Below are positions 53,371 through 62,867 of a stretch of DNA of 64,000 nucleotides, piece by piece; within the stretch, counting starts at the first letter, position 1, and the number at the start of each line of letters is the position of its first letter. The stretch lies in NCBI GenBank assembly GCA_029260015.1, contig JAJDEB010000007.1:1-64000 (forward strand), read 5' to 3'. A model generated the notes under the pieces. It had not been told where the DNA came from, did not search any database, and worked only from the letters and a program-made list of their open reading frames with translations. A program made the position numbers and the translations under genes. The stretch is from Phycisphaerae bacterium (GTDB lineage: Bacteria; Planctomycetota; Phycisphaerae; UBA1845).

Positions 53371-53435
53371 GTAGGGTGGGCCGTGCCCACCGCCGTTCAA
53401 ATGCGGAACAACTTGGTGGGCACGGCCCACCCTAC
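53371..53435. repeat. REPIN-like inverted doublet (between lysA and amidase)
   Basis: A 65-bp element: GTAG, stem GGTGGGC, loop CGT, stem GCCCACC, a 23-nt spacer, then the mirror unit ending in CTAC. The arms are perfect. Its spacer resembles that of the copy at 15432-15495 (GTTC...AACAA), so the two are close relatives. Confidence 0.88.
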
Positions 53436-53523
53436 GACACGCGTGATTGGCATCTGCGCCAACAGCGGTTACGCTTAGCGTTTCCGACCCGAATCATCGT
53501 GGCGCTGACTTGGGAGTTTTGTC

Positions 53524-54723
53524 GTGGATCAAGAATCGCACAACACTGAAATCAAAGCAACAGGTTCCATGCGAACCTGGACGTACCTTGGCATCACCGC
53601 GCTGGCGATCGCATGCATCGTCGGGGCGTGCAGCCACGTTAATAAACCTATTGGGACATCCAATCAAACCAATCAATCGCTTGAAGTTGTAGACGACGAT
53701 ACAGACCCGATGCTTGCGGTTGAAACGCTGTTGCCAGCACCTGAAGACTTTGCACAGACGCGAATCGATTCCGAGGCGTTTCCAATTCCACCGCATGCCA
53801 AATACTTGGCCGATGTGCGCATCTGTCTCGACCCCGGTCATGGCGGTGACGCACACAAGGAAGGCTACAAGCGCGGACCGACGGGCGTGCGGGAAGCGGA
53901 GATGAATCTGCGGGTGGCGAAATACCTGCGCGATCTACTCGAACACGTCGGCGCGGAGGTGAAACTGACTCGCGATAGGGATGTCGATCTAAGCCTAGCC
54001 GACCGGGCCAAGGTGGCCGACGATTGGGGCGCGGACATTTTCATCAGTTGCCACCACAACGCAGCCGGCAACGCCGAAGCCAACCGCACGACGGTGTGGT
54101 ATCACGGAAGCGTGGACGATCGACCTGACAACCTCGACTTAGCCCGCCACCTTTGCGAAGGCTTATTCGATTCGCTCCGGCTGCCACAACTGACAGGTAA
54201 TCCGCTTAAAAGTGATCAACTGATGTACGAAAGCGGATTCGGTGTGCTTCGGGCTGCGAGCAAAACGTCGGCGCTCTGCGAAACCTCGTTCTATACCAAC
54301 CCCGAAGAAGAACAGAACTTGCGCGATCCCGAATACAATCTGCGTGAAGCATACGGGATGTTCATGGGGCTGGCCCGCTATGCGGCAGGCGGACTGCCGA
54401 CCGCTGTGGTCAAGCTAATAGTCGAAGGAACTGCCCCCCTTCCACCGCGCACAATCATCTTCCAACTGGATGATGGCCTCCGCGAACGGGGTGGGTGGGG
54501 TAGCGATCGATCGATGATTCTGGCGGACTCGATCGCAGTGCGGATCGACGGCAAGCGCGTTCCACATGAGTTTAATTCGGAAATCTACGAGCTGCGAATC
54601 ACCGCGCCCGATGACCTCGAAAGCGGCGCGCATGATGTCTCGATTCAATTTCAAAACATGTTTAAGCACGCCAACATGACGCCGGATTTTGTCGTCGACT
54701 TCGACAATCCAAACGCCTCATAA
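53524..54723 (+). CDS. N-acetylmuramoyl-L-alanine amidase (Amidase_3), lipid-anchored
   Basis: A 399-residue peptidoglycan hydrolase cutting between MurNAc and L-Ala. The AmiC-like domain spans about residues 98-290, with zinc ligands in RICLDPGHGG, GVREAEMNLRV and FISCHHNA, and the catalytic Glu in ALCETSF. The N-terminus is a lipoprotein signal with Cys near residue 38 (IVGACSH). The start is GTG 53524 with GGGAG 7 nt upstream; ATG 53569 is an alternative. A C-terminal beta-type region of about 100 residues follows. It converges with the GHL10 gene. Confidence 0.9.
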   Translation: MDQESHNTEIKATGSMRTWTYLGITALAIACIVGACSHVNKPIGTSNQTNQSLEVVDDDTDPMLAVETLLPAPEDFAQTRIDSEAFPIPPHAKYLADVRICLDPGHGGDAHKEGYKRGPTGVREAEMNLRVAKYLRDLLEHVGAEVKLTRDRDVDLSLADRAKVADDWGADIFISCHHNAAGNAEANRTTVWYHGSVDDRPDNLDLARHLCEGLFDSLRLPQLTGNPLKSDQLMYESGFGVLRAASKTSALCETSFYTNPEEEQNLRDPEYNLREAYGMFMGLARYAAGGLPTAVVKLIVEGTAPLPPRTIIFQLDDGLRERGGWGSDRSMILADSIAVRIDGKRVPHEFNSEIYELRITAPDDLESGAHDVSIQFQNMFKHANMTPDFVVDFDNPNAS

Positions 54724-54744
54724 GGCGCTTCGACCCCAGCGCAT

Positions 54745-57429
54745 TTACGAACCCAGCCGCCACTGCATCTGCGAAAAGTCGGCTTCGTCAACGTCGTCAT
54801 CTTCGTCAATGTCGAACGCAACGCACGATGGGTCCACATTGCCAGCAACCGGGCCGGTCATGCAGTCACCGAACTCCTGAAAGTCGGCAAGGTCGGCATT
54901 GCCATCGCCATCGTAATCGCCCGGCACACACATTTCTTCGAGCGTGTCGATATAAAGCGTATACGGACCCGCGTCGCCGATGGATGCAATCGCGATATGT
55001 TCCAACGTTCCCATCCCGGTCGCACTGCTCAAAACACCATCACCCGTCATCGCCAGCACCGGATGCAACTGTGGTTCAAACGTCAGCGTCTGCCATTCGC
55101 CCGGGGATGCATTGACCAGAATACCTTGCGGAGAACCACTAATCGTACTGCCTGCCCCCACCCATTCGATCGTGCCCGAAGTTCCACCATCCGAACCGAT
55201 AGGTCCACTGGCAGATGTCTCACGCAAACCGATACAAATTCGCACCGCGCCACTGTCCAGGCGTACGCGGAACCGTATGGGCCGGTTAAAATCGACCGTG
55301 GGGTTTGGCAACGTAGCGACATTTGAGGTGGTCAATCGCAACCAACGTTGTAGGTCGCTATCCACCCACTGCCACTGAACGCGCGAAACATTGCTGCCCT
55401 CAAACGCAGTGACGTCGGCTGTCACTTCGGCTTCATTGGGAGATGAAAGCAGATCGCTCGAAGTCGATCCCGAATAGGTCGGTGGGCGGAACATTACATC
55501 GGCACCGGTATTCGTCGGAAATCCTTCGAAACCAGTAAGCATCGCGCTCTGACAACCGCTAACCCCTTCGCCGAGTGCGACATCGGTCATGTTGACCTGC
55601 CCGGCAGTAACAATGAGATTGTCGACAACGACCGGATCGAAACCGTTCTTGGTCACAGTCACCGAGTAAACGCCTGGTGTCAGTTTCAAGAATGCGTAGA
55701 ACCCGGTGCCATCCGACAACACCGAGCGCGATTCCGGCCCCGTCAGATTGATCGTGGCTTGATAGATGCGATCGCCATAAATCGGATCGTTCGGCTGCGA
55801 CGCATCGGTGATCGTTCCTCCGAGAATGCCCTGCGTCGGCGAATCTTTCCAGGGCATCGGCGGCGTCGGTGCAGGCGACGGATACAGATTGGTTTTCATC
55901 GAAGCAAAGAACGCTGCGTCAGACGAACTGCCGTCATTCGTGGATTGATACTGATATTGGCAATGACCATCCGCCCCCATCGAGCGAACGTCGAGCATCT
56001 GCGTCAACGTGTTGGCCACCGTGTTCACATAACAACCTTGACCAATGTAGGCATGACGATCGCCTTTGTTTTCAACCGCGAACTGCGCCCAATCGCGATA
56101 CTGTCCCGCGTGCGTGTTATCGTTTTTGTAATTCATCGGTAGCAGCGCATCGACAATACCTTCCTGCATCCACCCCTGCCAATCCTGAAACACATAGTTG
56201 TATGTATCGCTGCCAGTGAAGTTGTTCAGATTCCCCCAGGTGATGCCATCGCCCGTTAGGACGACGTGCGGTTTCGACGCCTGTATATGAACGTAAATCT
56301 TGCGAACCAGATCGGTGACCTGGTTGCGACGCCACTGGCCCCACGCACTCCAAAGCGGCGAGCCCGACGATGTCGGCGGAAACTCTCCGAACTCGTCGAA
56401 GAAACGCTGCTCACTGATGGCGTTGTAACCCCATTCCGAACCTTGATAGCGAATGTAATCGAGGTTGAAGCCATCGACGTCGTAGTTGTCGATGATGTCC
56501 ATCGACACCGCAAGAACATAGTCCTGGACAGCCGGAATGCCCGGATCGAGATAGTAGTTGTTGCCTTCGAGCGTCGCTCCGGTATTGTCGGTCATCAACC
56601 AATCGGGATGCTGCGAGAAAATGTGCGACGGCGGTGCGGATGGAAAACTTGTACTCCAGATGCGGTAGGTGACAATCCACGGATGCACTTCGATGTTGGC
56701 AGCGTGCGCTTTGGTAATCATGTCAGCTAGCGCATCGTACCCCGATGCCACGTTGGTCGCCTGCGGTTCAAACGCCGAGTTGTAATAAGCGTCGCCGGCT
56801 TTTCGCACTTCGGGAACGATGACGTTGTAATTGTTCGCCGCGAGCGTGTTGATCATGTTGGTGGTTTGCGTCGCGTTTAGAAAACCGCTGCCCCACGAAT
56901 AAGCCCACATCGCCCGCCACTCGCCCGACCCGCGAAATGACACGGCGTCAGCAACGATCGTCTTGCCCGGTTCGGCTGCGCTGCTCAACGTCACCGACCC
57001 ACCGCTACCAGCGTTGAAACCGAACGTACCCAATGGCACCCAGGTTGACCCATTGATCTGCTGATTGACGACGATAAGGGTTGATCCACCGGCATGGTTT
57101 ACGGTGTAGGTCGCGTCAGTTGGCCGCCCCGAACCGGTCGAACGATACCAGACCGATATTTCATAGTTGCCTGTCGCGGGAATCTCTGGACGCCATTCAG
57201 CGACGGCAGGAACCGCATCGTCTGTGCTTTTGTGGCGGTAGTCCGTGAGCCACTGCCCCGTTGCGTCAAAAGTGCTCCACGTTCCCGATGGAATGCTGAA
57301 TCCGTCGTGGATATTGTCCACAATAATCGTTTGAGCGCTGGCACGTTGATTGGTAACGATCAGAGACAGAACGGCTGCAACGACCGCAATTCGCCACATG
57401 TGATTTCGCTTTGACTGAAAATGAATCAT
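54745..57429 (-). CDS. Secreted GHL10-type glycoside hydrolase with dockerin
   Basis: An 894-residue exported protein. The signal peptide has core MWRIAVVAAVLSLIV, ending RASAQ. A golvesin-C-like beta domain follows (about 35-165), then a family-10-like TIM-barrel hydrolase (GHL10; WRAMWAYSWGSGF, NNYNVIVPEVRKAGD, DNYDVDGFNLDYIRY). Next come a carboxypeptidase-regulatory-like repeat, a sugar-binding-like beta region and a type I dockerin (DYDGDGNADLADFQEF, DIDEDDDVDEADFSQ). ATG 57429 is chosen because a TATAAT-type -10 lies just upstream of a GTG that would otherwise be first. It probably degrades a polysaccharide. No cohesin is in the window. Confidence 0.85.
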   Translation of the reverse strand: MIHFQSKRNHMWRIAVVAAVLSLIVTNQRASAQTIIVDNIHDGFSIPSGTWSTFDATGQWLTDYRHKSTDDAVPAVAEWRPEIPATGNYEISVWYRSTGSGRPTDATYTVNHAGGSTLIVVNQQINGSTWVPLGTFGFNAGSGGSVTLSSAAEPGKTIVADAVSFRGSGEWRAMWAYSWGSGFLNATQTTNMINTLAANNYNVIVPEVRKAGDAYYNSAFEPQATNVASGYDALADMITKAHAANIEVHPWIVTYRIWSTSFPSAPPSHIFSQHPDWLMTDNTGATLEGNNYYLDPGIPAVQDYVLAVSMDIIDNYDVDGFNLDYIRYQGSEWGYNAISEQRFFDEFGEFPPTSSGSPLWSAWGQWRRNQVTDLVRKIYVHIQASKPHVVLTGDGITWGNLNNFTGSDTYNYVFQDWQGWMQEGIVDALLPMNYKNDNTHAGQYRDWAQFAVENKGDRHAYIGQGCYVNTVANTLTQMLDVRSMGADGHCQYQYQSTNDGSSSDAAFFASMKTNLYPSPAPTPPMPWKDSPTQGILGGTITDASQPNDPIYGDRIYQATINLTGPESRSVLSDGTGFYAFLKLTPGVYSVTVTKNGFDPVVVDNLIVTAGQVNMTDVALGEGVSGCQSAMLTGFEGFPTNTGADVMFRPPTYSGSTSSDLLSSPNEAEVTADVTAFEGSNVSRVQWQWVDSDLQRWLRLTTSNVATLPNPTVDFNRPIRFRVRLDSGAVRICIGLRETSASGPIGSDGGTSGTIEWVGAGSTISGSPQGILVNASPGEWQTLTFEPQLHPVLAMTGDGVLSSATGMGTLEHIAIASIGDAGPYTLYIDTLEEMCVPGDYDGDGNADLADFQEFGDCMTGPVAGNVDPSCVAFDIDEDDDVDEADFSQMQWRLGS

Positions 57430-57492
57430 TCCCGCCCCTATCTGGCTACGCACAGTCGGATTGGCTGGCTCGCTGATGGAGTCCACCACGAC

Positions 57493-57498
57493 ATTATA
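57493..57498 (-). promoter_or_regulatory. Candidate -10 box for the GHL10 gene
   Basis: The minus strand reads TATAAT, 64 bp before the chosen ATG at 57429. The -35 position is weak (TCGGAA). It lies at the upstream GTG, which argues against that GTG as the start. Confidence 0.35.
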
Positions 57499-57654
57499 AC
57501 GCCGTTAATTCACGATTCCGAATCAAAACATTCACCTATTTGAGTGCGAATGAATAGTCCGCACAAACGTCACGGGACCAATAACTAAACGATCGTTGGC
57601 GGCACAATGTATATGTTGGTGAAGCGACGAATCGACGGTCCCCGGGATGGGGCG

Positions 57655-59547
57655 CTAAGGGTTCGCTCTTGAGTTGAGTTTCTTAGCCAGTTGCAGGCTG
57701 TCGAACACCGATTCGTCTACACGATCAGGATCGATTTCAATGGCCTTCTCGTACTCGGCAATAGCATCGGCATATTGCGATCGGGCCATATACAAATCGC
57801 CCCGCAGCGCCGGGATGGCACCAAATACCGGGTCGAGTTTTTCGGCTTGATCCAGCTTCCGGGCACATTCAGTGTAATCGCGAGTCTTGAGTAGCGCGTG
57901 GGCCAAGTAGAATAGCATTTCGGATGTGGGGTTTCTTTGGCAATATGCTTCGAGCACGTCCACGCGCTCACGATGCCGATCCAAATGCATCAGCGCCTCA
58001 GCCGCCATCAACGTTGGCGTGGTCCAATCACCGGCATCGACAATCATTTCGCGAGACAGCGCCAACGCATCCTCGAATTCGCTTTCAGTCAACAACCGAA
58101 CGACTTCACTCATCGCATTGACCTGTTGGATTCGCTCCTTGGGGTCGGGAAGTGAATCATCATCTTCCGGGGATGAACCACTCACATACCCCAACGCACT
58201 CAATCGCTTTCGATCCTCCTGACTCAGCGCGTGGGCAGCGATATCGGCATGCCCATCATTGGGCCATTTTTCGAGTTGGTCCACCAGTTGTCCACGAAGG
58301 GCGTCCATCGCAGTGCCGCCTCGGCTAAATAGATTGTTCAATTCTTCGGGGTCATTGCTTAGGTCGTAAAACTCGGGTTGCGGAGCAAGAATGAACTTCG
58401 AGGTGTGGTTGCGAATCCCGCGAAGTGGACTGCAACTGAGATTTAGCGGGTAAAGCGTTTCCATGTAGATCGCTCGGTCGGCTGGTACATCGGACGCAAG
58501 CAAACTTATGCCATCCAACCCGCCCGGTGGAGGAGCGCCCAACAGATCACAAAGCGTAGGCATGAGATCCACCGTGCCCACCACACGATCGTCGACGCGC
58601 GATGATTCCGCAAACAGCTTGGGATTTGAAATAATCAATGCCGCCCGTGTTGTGGATTCGTATATGAAAATGCCGTGCAGGTTTTCTTTGTGATCGCCAA
58701 GCCCCTCACCATGATCCGAAACGAGAACAAACAACGTCTTGTCGCGCGTGCCTTGCTTGTCGATCGTCTTTAGAATTCGCCCAAACTCCCGATCGACAAA
58801 GGCAATTTCGGCGTCGTATGCAGTCATTTTCGAGCCGCGCGATGGCTTTAACGGCGGGTCGTATGGCGCATGAGGATCGAAGTAATGAACCCAAAGAAAA
58901 TACGGTCTAGACTCTTCAGCTTTCGAATGGTCTCGCAACCAGTCAATCGCCGATGCCGTCACATCGTTGGCCCGCCGTTCATGCTCCAGCGAAGCAGGAC
59001 CACGGTGAATATTTCGGTCGGTTTTGAATTCGTATGTGTCGAACCCTTGATCAAGTCCGAAACGGCTATCGAGCACGAAACTCGACACGAATGCGCCGGT
59101 GTCGTAGCCGTGCCCTTGAAGCGTTTCGGCCAACGTGACGAACTTCCGTGCGAGCTTGTAGATTCCGTTGTCGCGCACACCAGTTGAAGGCGGGTAAAGT
59201 CCGGTCATGATCGTGGCATGCGATGCCAAGGTTGTCGAAACGCTGGTGACCGCATCATCGAAACGCACACCATGATCAAGGAGTGAGTCAATGTTTGGCG
59301 TATCGGCTTGCTCGCGCCCGTAGCACCCCAGAAACTCGGGCCGGGTGGTGTCCATCGTAATCAAGACCACATTAAAGCCAGCCGCCGCCCCTTTGTTCAC
59401 GATCTCCGAGAGCACAGACGGTTTGGTCACGTCGTTACTGCTCGATCGAATCAGCCAAAGCGCAACACCCGCCCCAATCAAAACGACCGGGAAGACCCAC
59501 GACATGAGCGAGCGTTTGCCTTTTGAGTTGATTGGTTCGTCAGTCAT
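57655..59547 (-). CDS. Membrane-anchored sulfatase-like hydrolase with TPR tail
   Basis: A 630-residue protein. A signal anchor (about 17-35, LMSWVFPVVLIGAGVALWL) precedes an alkaline-phosphatase-superfamily domain: VVLITMDTTRPEFLGCYG, FLWVHYFDPHAPYDPP and FVLVSDHGEGLGDH hold metal-binding Asp and His residues. At the nucleophile position the text is STTLASHATIMTG, with no C/S-x-P-x-R formylglycine motif, so it is probably not a classical sulfatase and may use Thr. The last 200 residues are TPR-like repeats. The start is ATG 59547 with AGGA upstream. The substrate could be a sulfate or phosphate ester of a polysaccharide or lipid. Confidence 0.83.
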   Translation of the reverse strand: MTDEPINSKGKRSLMSWVFPVVLIGAGVALWLIRSSSNDVTKPSVLSEIVNKGAAAGFNVVLITMDTTRPEFLGCYGREQADTPNIDSLLDHGVRFDDAVTSVSTTLASHATIMTGLYPPSTGVRDNGIYKLARKFVTLAETLQGHGYDTGAFVSSFVLDSRFGLDQGFDTYEFKTDRNIHRGPASLEHERRANDVTASAIDWLRDHSKAEESRPYFLWVHYFDPHAPYDPPLKPSRGSKMTAYDAEIAFVDREFGRILKTIDKQGTRDKTLFVLVSDHGEGLGDHKENLHGIFIYESTTRAALIISNPKLFAESSRVDDRVVGTVDLMPTLCDLLGAPPPGGLDGISLLASDVPADRAIYMETLYPLNLSCSPLRGIRNHTSKFILAPQPEFYDLSNDPEELNNLFSRGGTAMDALRGQLVDQLEKWPNDGHADIAAHALSQEDRKRLSALGYVSGSSPEDDDSLPDPKERIQQVNAMSEVVRLLTESEFEDALALSREMIVDAGDWTTPTLMAAEALMHLDRHRERVDVLEAYCQRNPTSEMLFYLAHALLKTRDYTECARKLDQAEKLDPVFGAIPALRGDLYMARSQYADAIAEYEKAIEIDPDRVDESVFDSLQLAKKLNSRANP

Positions 59548-59659
59548 CGAAAATCCTGTGTGCGCCCACGAGACTGACGTTCTTACCACGGGAGCAATGG
59601 CATGCCAAGCGGAATGATGCACAGTTCGTGCGAGACGCAACCAAGTTCATCGCGTTTAC

Positions 59660-59691
59660 AAAAAAAGGAGGCCGCCAAATCGGCGACCTCC
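59660..59691 (-). terminator. Rho-independent terminator of the PEP-CTERM gene
   Basis: On the minus strand GGAGGTCGCC, a 5-nt loop and GGCGGCCTCC (one G-U pair) are followed by seven T residues. It is 50 bp after the stop of the PEP-CTERM gene at 59744 and upstream of the sulfatase-like gene. Confidence 0.88.
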
Positions 59692-59743
59692 CATTATTTT
59701 CAATCCGTGACAAACTGCTGCGTCACAAATTCAGATTTACAAC

Positions 59744-60679
59744 TTAGCGATAACGGCGACGCAGCAACGTGATGCCACCCAGTGCGAGCAGGGCCATGCT
59801 TGCCGGCTCGGGAACGTCGGTGACCACAATGTTGTCAAAGTAGGCGGCTGCCCACTCACCTGCGACTGAACCGTAACGGTCATAGTGGAACAGTGAGATT
59901 GCACCACTCAACGGAACCGGGCTGCCGACATTGGTGTCGAGCGTACCTAGCCAAAGGCCGTCGAGTTCAATGCGAACCGTACCAGCACCTTCGTTGACGA
60001 TCATTTCAACGTGCGTCCAGTTAAAGCCAGGAACGCCGTCACCCGTGAGGCCGGTCGCACCGGTTTGGGGTGGATCGAAGTCAGCCATATCGACTGATGG
60101 CGAAATGGCCTGGAGCAACGGATCTGCGTCGGTATTTGAAGTCAAAGCAGGGTTGTACTGGCCGCTGGCGAGGAATTGCTCGCCTGCATCTTTGTACAAA
60201 CGGTAGTCGCGTGACGAGCTGCCGTCGCCGACCAACAGAACGTGTGCACCCGAGCCCGTACCCAGATCGCCCTGCTGTGTCACGCCATCGTAGCCAACAC
60301 CACCACCTGCATACTCGGTGCTTCCGCCAGTGGCGCTGTCCCACTGAATCCACATGTCATACGACAGTGTGTAAATACCAGAGTAAGATTGGCCAGTAGC
60401 AGTAACAGTAACACCGCCTTCGGAAGCATCGGTCGTGTTCGCGACGAGTCGCAGACCAACCGTATCGCTTCCGGCAGTTGGGGCAGCAGGAATACCTGCC
60501 AGCGCACCGTAGTCGTAACCAAACGTTGCCGTGTCGTCAGCGCTGAATGCGTTGACAGTCCAAGCAGCACCGCTGCTCATGTCGTCCGAAAACAGAACGG
60601 CCGCCGATGCCGGCGCAGCAACCATGCCTGCGAAAAGGCCTGCCGCCAAAAGCGACCGCGATTTCATAGTCTTCACCAT
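59744..60679 (-). CDS. PEP-CTERM sorting-domain protein, lectin-like
   Basis: A 311-residue exported protein. A signal peptide (MKSRSLLAAGLFAGMVAA, ending ASA) is followed by a beta-sandwich of concanavalin-like style (SGIYTLSYDMWIQWD, FNWTHVEMIVNEGAG, VRIELDGLWLGTLD). The end is a PEP-CTERM tail: VPEPASMALLALGGITLL then RRRYR. AGGAGG lies 6 nt before ATG 60679. A strong terminator follows, so it is a single-gene transcript. It may bind sugars at the cell surface or in the matrix, which is inference. It is the second PEP-CTERM protein in the window. Confidence 0.88.
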   Translation of the reverse strand: MVKTMKSRSLLAAGLFAGMVAAPASAAVLFSDDMSSGAAWTVNAFSADDTATFGYDYGALAGIPAAPTAGSDTVGLRLVANTTDASEGGVTVTATGQSYSGIYTLSYDMWIQWDSATGGSTEYAGGGVGYDGVTQQGDLGTGSGAHVLLVGDGSSSRDYRLYKDAGEQFLASGQYNPALTSNTDADPLLQAISPSVDMADFDPPQTGATGLTGDGVPGFNWTHVEMIVNEGAGTVRIELDGLWLGTLDTNVGSPVPLSGAISLFHYDRYGSVAGEWAAAYFDNIVVTDVPEPASMALLALGGITLLRRRYR

Positions 60680-61100
60680 AATTCTCCTCCTAGTTGAGTA
60701 AGCCTAGAATGCCTCGAGAGCAGTTGTCTTACATGAAAGACGTTTGAACAAAAAACCACGCCAAGCGAAATGCGCAACACGCACTCACCGGCAAATCACA
60801 AAATTCAATTCGTCTCTCTCTCGTTGCATCGAGCGGCGGAAACGTGAGAAATTCACGCAACCCCGCCACCAATCCCTGAACGGATCGGCTCCTCATCCCT
60901 GATGTGCGACGTTCAGTCTACGCGATTCAATTTAGGAAATTCAAGAACTATTGTTCATAAATCCGAATTTATCAGGGTCTTTTCCCCATCCTGGCCCAAA
61001 TCGGCGAAGCAGCAGTCTGATCACAGCCCACTTTTAAGTCGCAAGCCACTAATTGACAGAACGTTATCGCCCCTTCCCGCAAGCGGGGGTGCGTTCTGTC
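60680..61100. other. Intergenic region between PEP-CTERM and ASPIC/UnbV genes
   Basis: This 421-bp gap holds the leader of the PEP-CTERM gene on the left and a long hairpin at its right end (61055-61100). No gene or clear promoter was found. Confidence 0.45.
61055..61100 (-). terminator. Hairpin directly after the ASPIC/UnbV stop codon
   Basis: A 9-bp outer stem (GACAGAACG with CGTTCTGTC) encloses an inner GC-rich hairpin (CCCCGC...GCGGG). It begins at the base after the stop codon on the minus strand. No T-tract follows, so it may protect the mRNA or act as a weak terminator. Confidence 0.45.
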
Positions 61101-62867
61101 TTATTGGCCGAACTCGATTTGGAAACTCGCGAAGTCGGTCAGATCGACATCATTATCCGAATCGGCATCAAATGTCTGCCCGCACGCGGTATCGCAATTC
61201 GCTGAAACCGGATTGGCGGGTGACGCTGGACCGGCATAGCAATCCACGAACGATTCCAAATCGCTGTCAGCCACCTCGCCATCACCGTCGAAGTCGCCCA
61301 ATCGCGGGTAATGAATCACAGTGTATTGATCGACGCCTACGTCGCAGTATTCGCGCTCAGCACCGTTGGGCCAGACGAATCGGAGGCGATCGATCGTCGT
61401 GGCCGCCCCCAGTCCAAAGTGGACGGGCAAGTCGCTTTGGTTGAACGTGCCGGCATTCGTATTCGCCTCGCGCCGATACGTTCGCTCCGAAGGCGTGCCT
61501 GAATTAACGGTCGCGTAGACCGAAGCGCCGATTGCCGTCGTATTCGCTGAAGGCCCGACCAGCTTCACGCCGAACCAGTGGTTTCCGTTGCCGACCGAAT
61601 TGTTCAGGAACACGCGCTCGATCCATGAGGAGTCGGTTGTTGCGATCAAGTCCAGATCACCGTCATTGTCGATATCTGCCCATGGGCTGTCGTATGAACC
61701 GCGATTGACCTGCTCCAGACCCTCGGCTGCCGTGACATCGGTGAATTCCCAATTCCCGTCATTGCGATAGAGTTTTCGCGACGTATCGGAGCCATTGCGG
61801 TCATCATGGTCATGAAGGAACAAATCCAAATCGCCATCGTTGTCGTAGTCAACGGCGCGCCCACCATTCAAATCACCGGCAACATCCGTCAGCAGCGTAT
61901 GCCCCGTAAGTGTATCAACGTCGGTGAATTGGTTGCCCCCGTCGTTGCGCCAGATTTTGCTCAGCTCGCTGTCAGCACCGACCATGAACAGATCGAGGTC
62001 ACCATCGTCGTCGAAGTCGTAGAATTCGGCTCCATAGCTGTTGGTCATGAATTGCGTACCGTTTGAGTCGGCGATATCAATGAAGCCGAGTGAGCCGACA
62101 TCGACCAATTGGTTTTCGTAAAAATTGTTTCGGATGTTGTTGTCGCCGCGGCAAGTGGAAATATAAATATCCATGTCGCCATCGCCATCGGAGTCGCCGA
62201 TGGCCATACCATATGCCTTGACGCCCACTTCTTCCTGAAACCCAACGCCGGCACCGACAGGCGCAAAAACCTGCCCCGGGCCTTGTAGATAGATCTCGTG
62301 CTTTTCAATGGGGCCTTCCATCGCAAGGATCAAATCGAGATCTTCGTCCCCGTCGATGTCGCACCACGCAACATTTTGATGAAACCCCGGATCGTCCAAG
62401 CCGGTCGACACGCTCTCATTTGTGAAGACACCGGTCCCATCATTTTTCAACACATCGCCAACCGCCCCACTGGATACGTTTGATTGACCCACGAACACAT
62501 CAATGAAACCGTCACCATCGTAATCGCCCCAGCAGGCGCTCCACGACGGACCCAAGCCTGCCGGAAGATTTCCCAAAATCTCCGTAAATGAAAGGGTACC
62601 GAGACCAATCAGGTTGTTTCTAAGCAGGCGCTGCGACCCGGACGCCCCCTGATAAAAAAGGTCCAGATCGCCATCGTTATCAATGTCTGCAAGTGAGGCG
62701 CTGCGAGCATCGACGTTGTAGCTGGATGGCAAAACGCTTGCACTTACGTCCGTAAATGCAATAGGGGCTCCGCCCCGAATACCGGAATCATCGCTTGCAA
62801 CCGCAATTCCACTGACACTGTAAGTTGCCAGCATGGTCGCTGTGATGCATTTCAGGCAATTCATCAT
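61101..62867 (-). CDS. Secreted FG-GAP/ASPIC-UnbV protein with dockerin
   Basis: A 588-residue exported protein. A signal peptide (MMNCLKCITATMLATYSVSG) is followed by about seven FG-GAP/VCBS calcium-binding repeats with DxDxDGxxD loops (DIDNDGDLDLFYQG, DYDGDGFIDVFVG, DIDGDEDLDLI and others), forming a beta propeller. An ASPIC/UnbV domain follows (about 430-510, WFGVKLVGPSANTTAIGASV, DRLRFVWPNGAER), then a type I dockerin (DFDGDGEVADSDLESF, DADSDNDVDLTDFASFQ). The function of such proteins is unknown; adhesion or polymer binding is likely. GGAGAAGGGG precedes the start. Confidence 0.88.
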   Translation of the reverse strand: MMNCLKCITATMLATYSVSGIAVASDDSGIRGGAPIAFTDVSASVLPSSYNVDARSASLADIDNDGDLDLFYQGASGSQRLLRNNLIGLGTLSFTEILGNLPAGLGPSWSACWGDYDGDGFIDVFVGQSNVSSGAVGDVLKNDGTGVFTNESVSTGLDDPGFHQNVAWCDIDGDEDLDLILAMEGPIEKHEIYLQGPGQVFAPVGAGVGFQEEVGVKAYGMAIGDSDGDGDMDIYISTCRGDNNIRNNFYENQLVDVGSLGFIDIADSNGTQFMTNSYGAEFYDFDDDGDLDLFMVGADSELSKIWRNDGGNQFTDVDTLTGHTLLTDVAGDLNGGRAVDYDNDGDLDLFLHDHDDRNGSDTSRKLYRNDGNWEFTDVTAAEGLEQVNRGSYDSPWADIDNDGDLDLIATTDSSWIERVFLNNSVGNGNHWFGVKLVGPSANTTAIGASVYATVNSGTPSERTYRREANTNAGTFNQSDLPVHFGLGAATTIDRLRFVWPNGAEREYCDVGVDQYTVIHYPRLGDFDGDGEVADSDLESFVDCYAGPASPANPVSANCDTACGQTFDADSDNDVDLTDFASFQIEFGQ

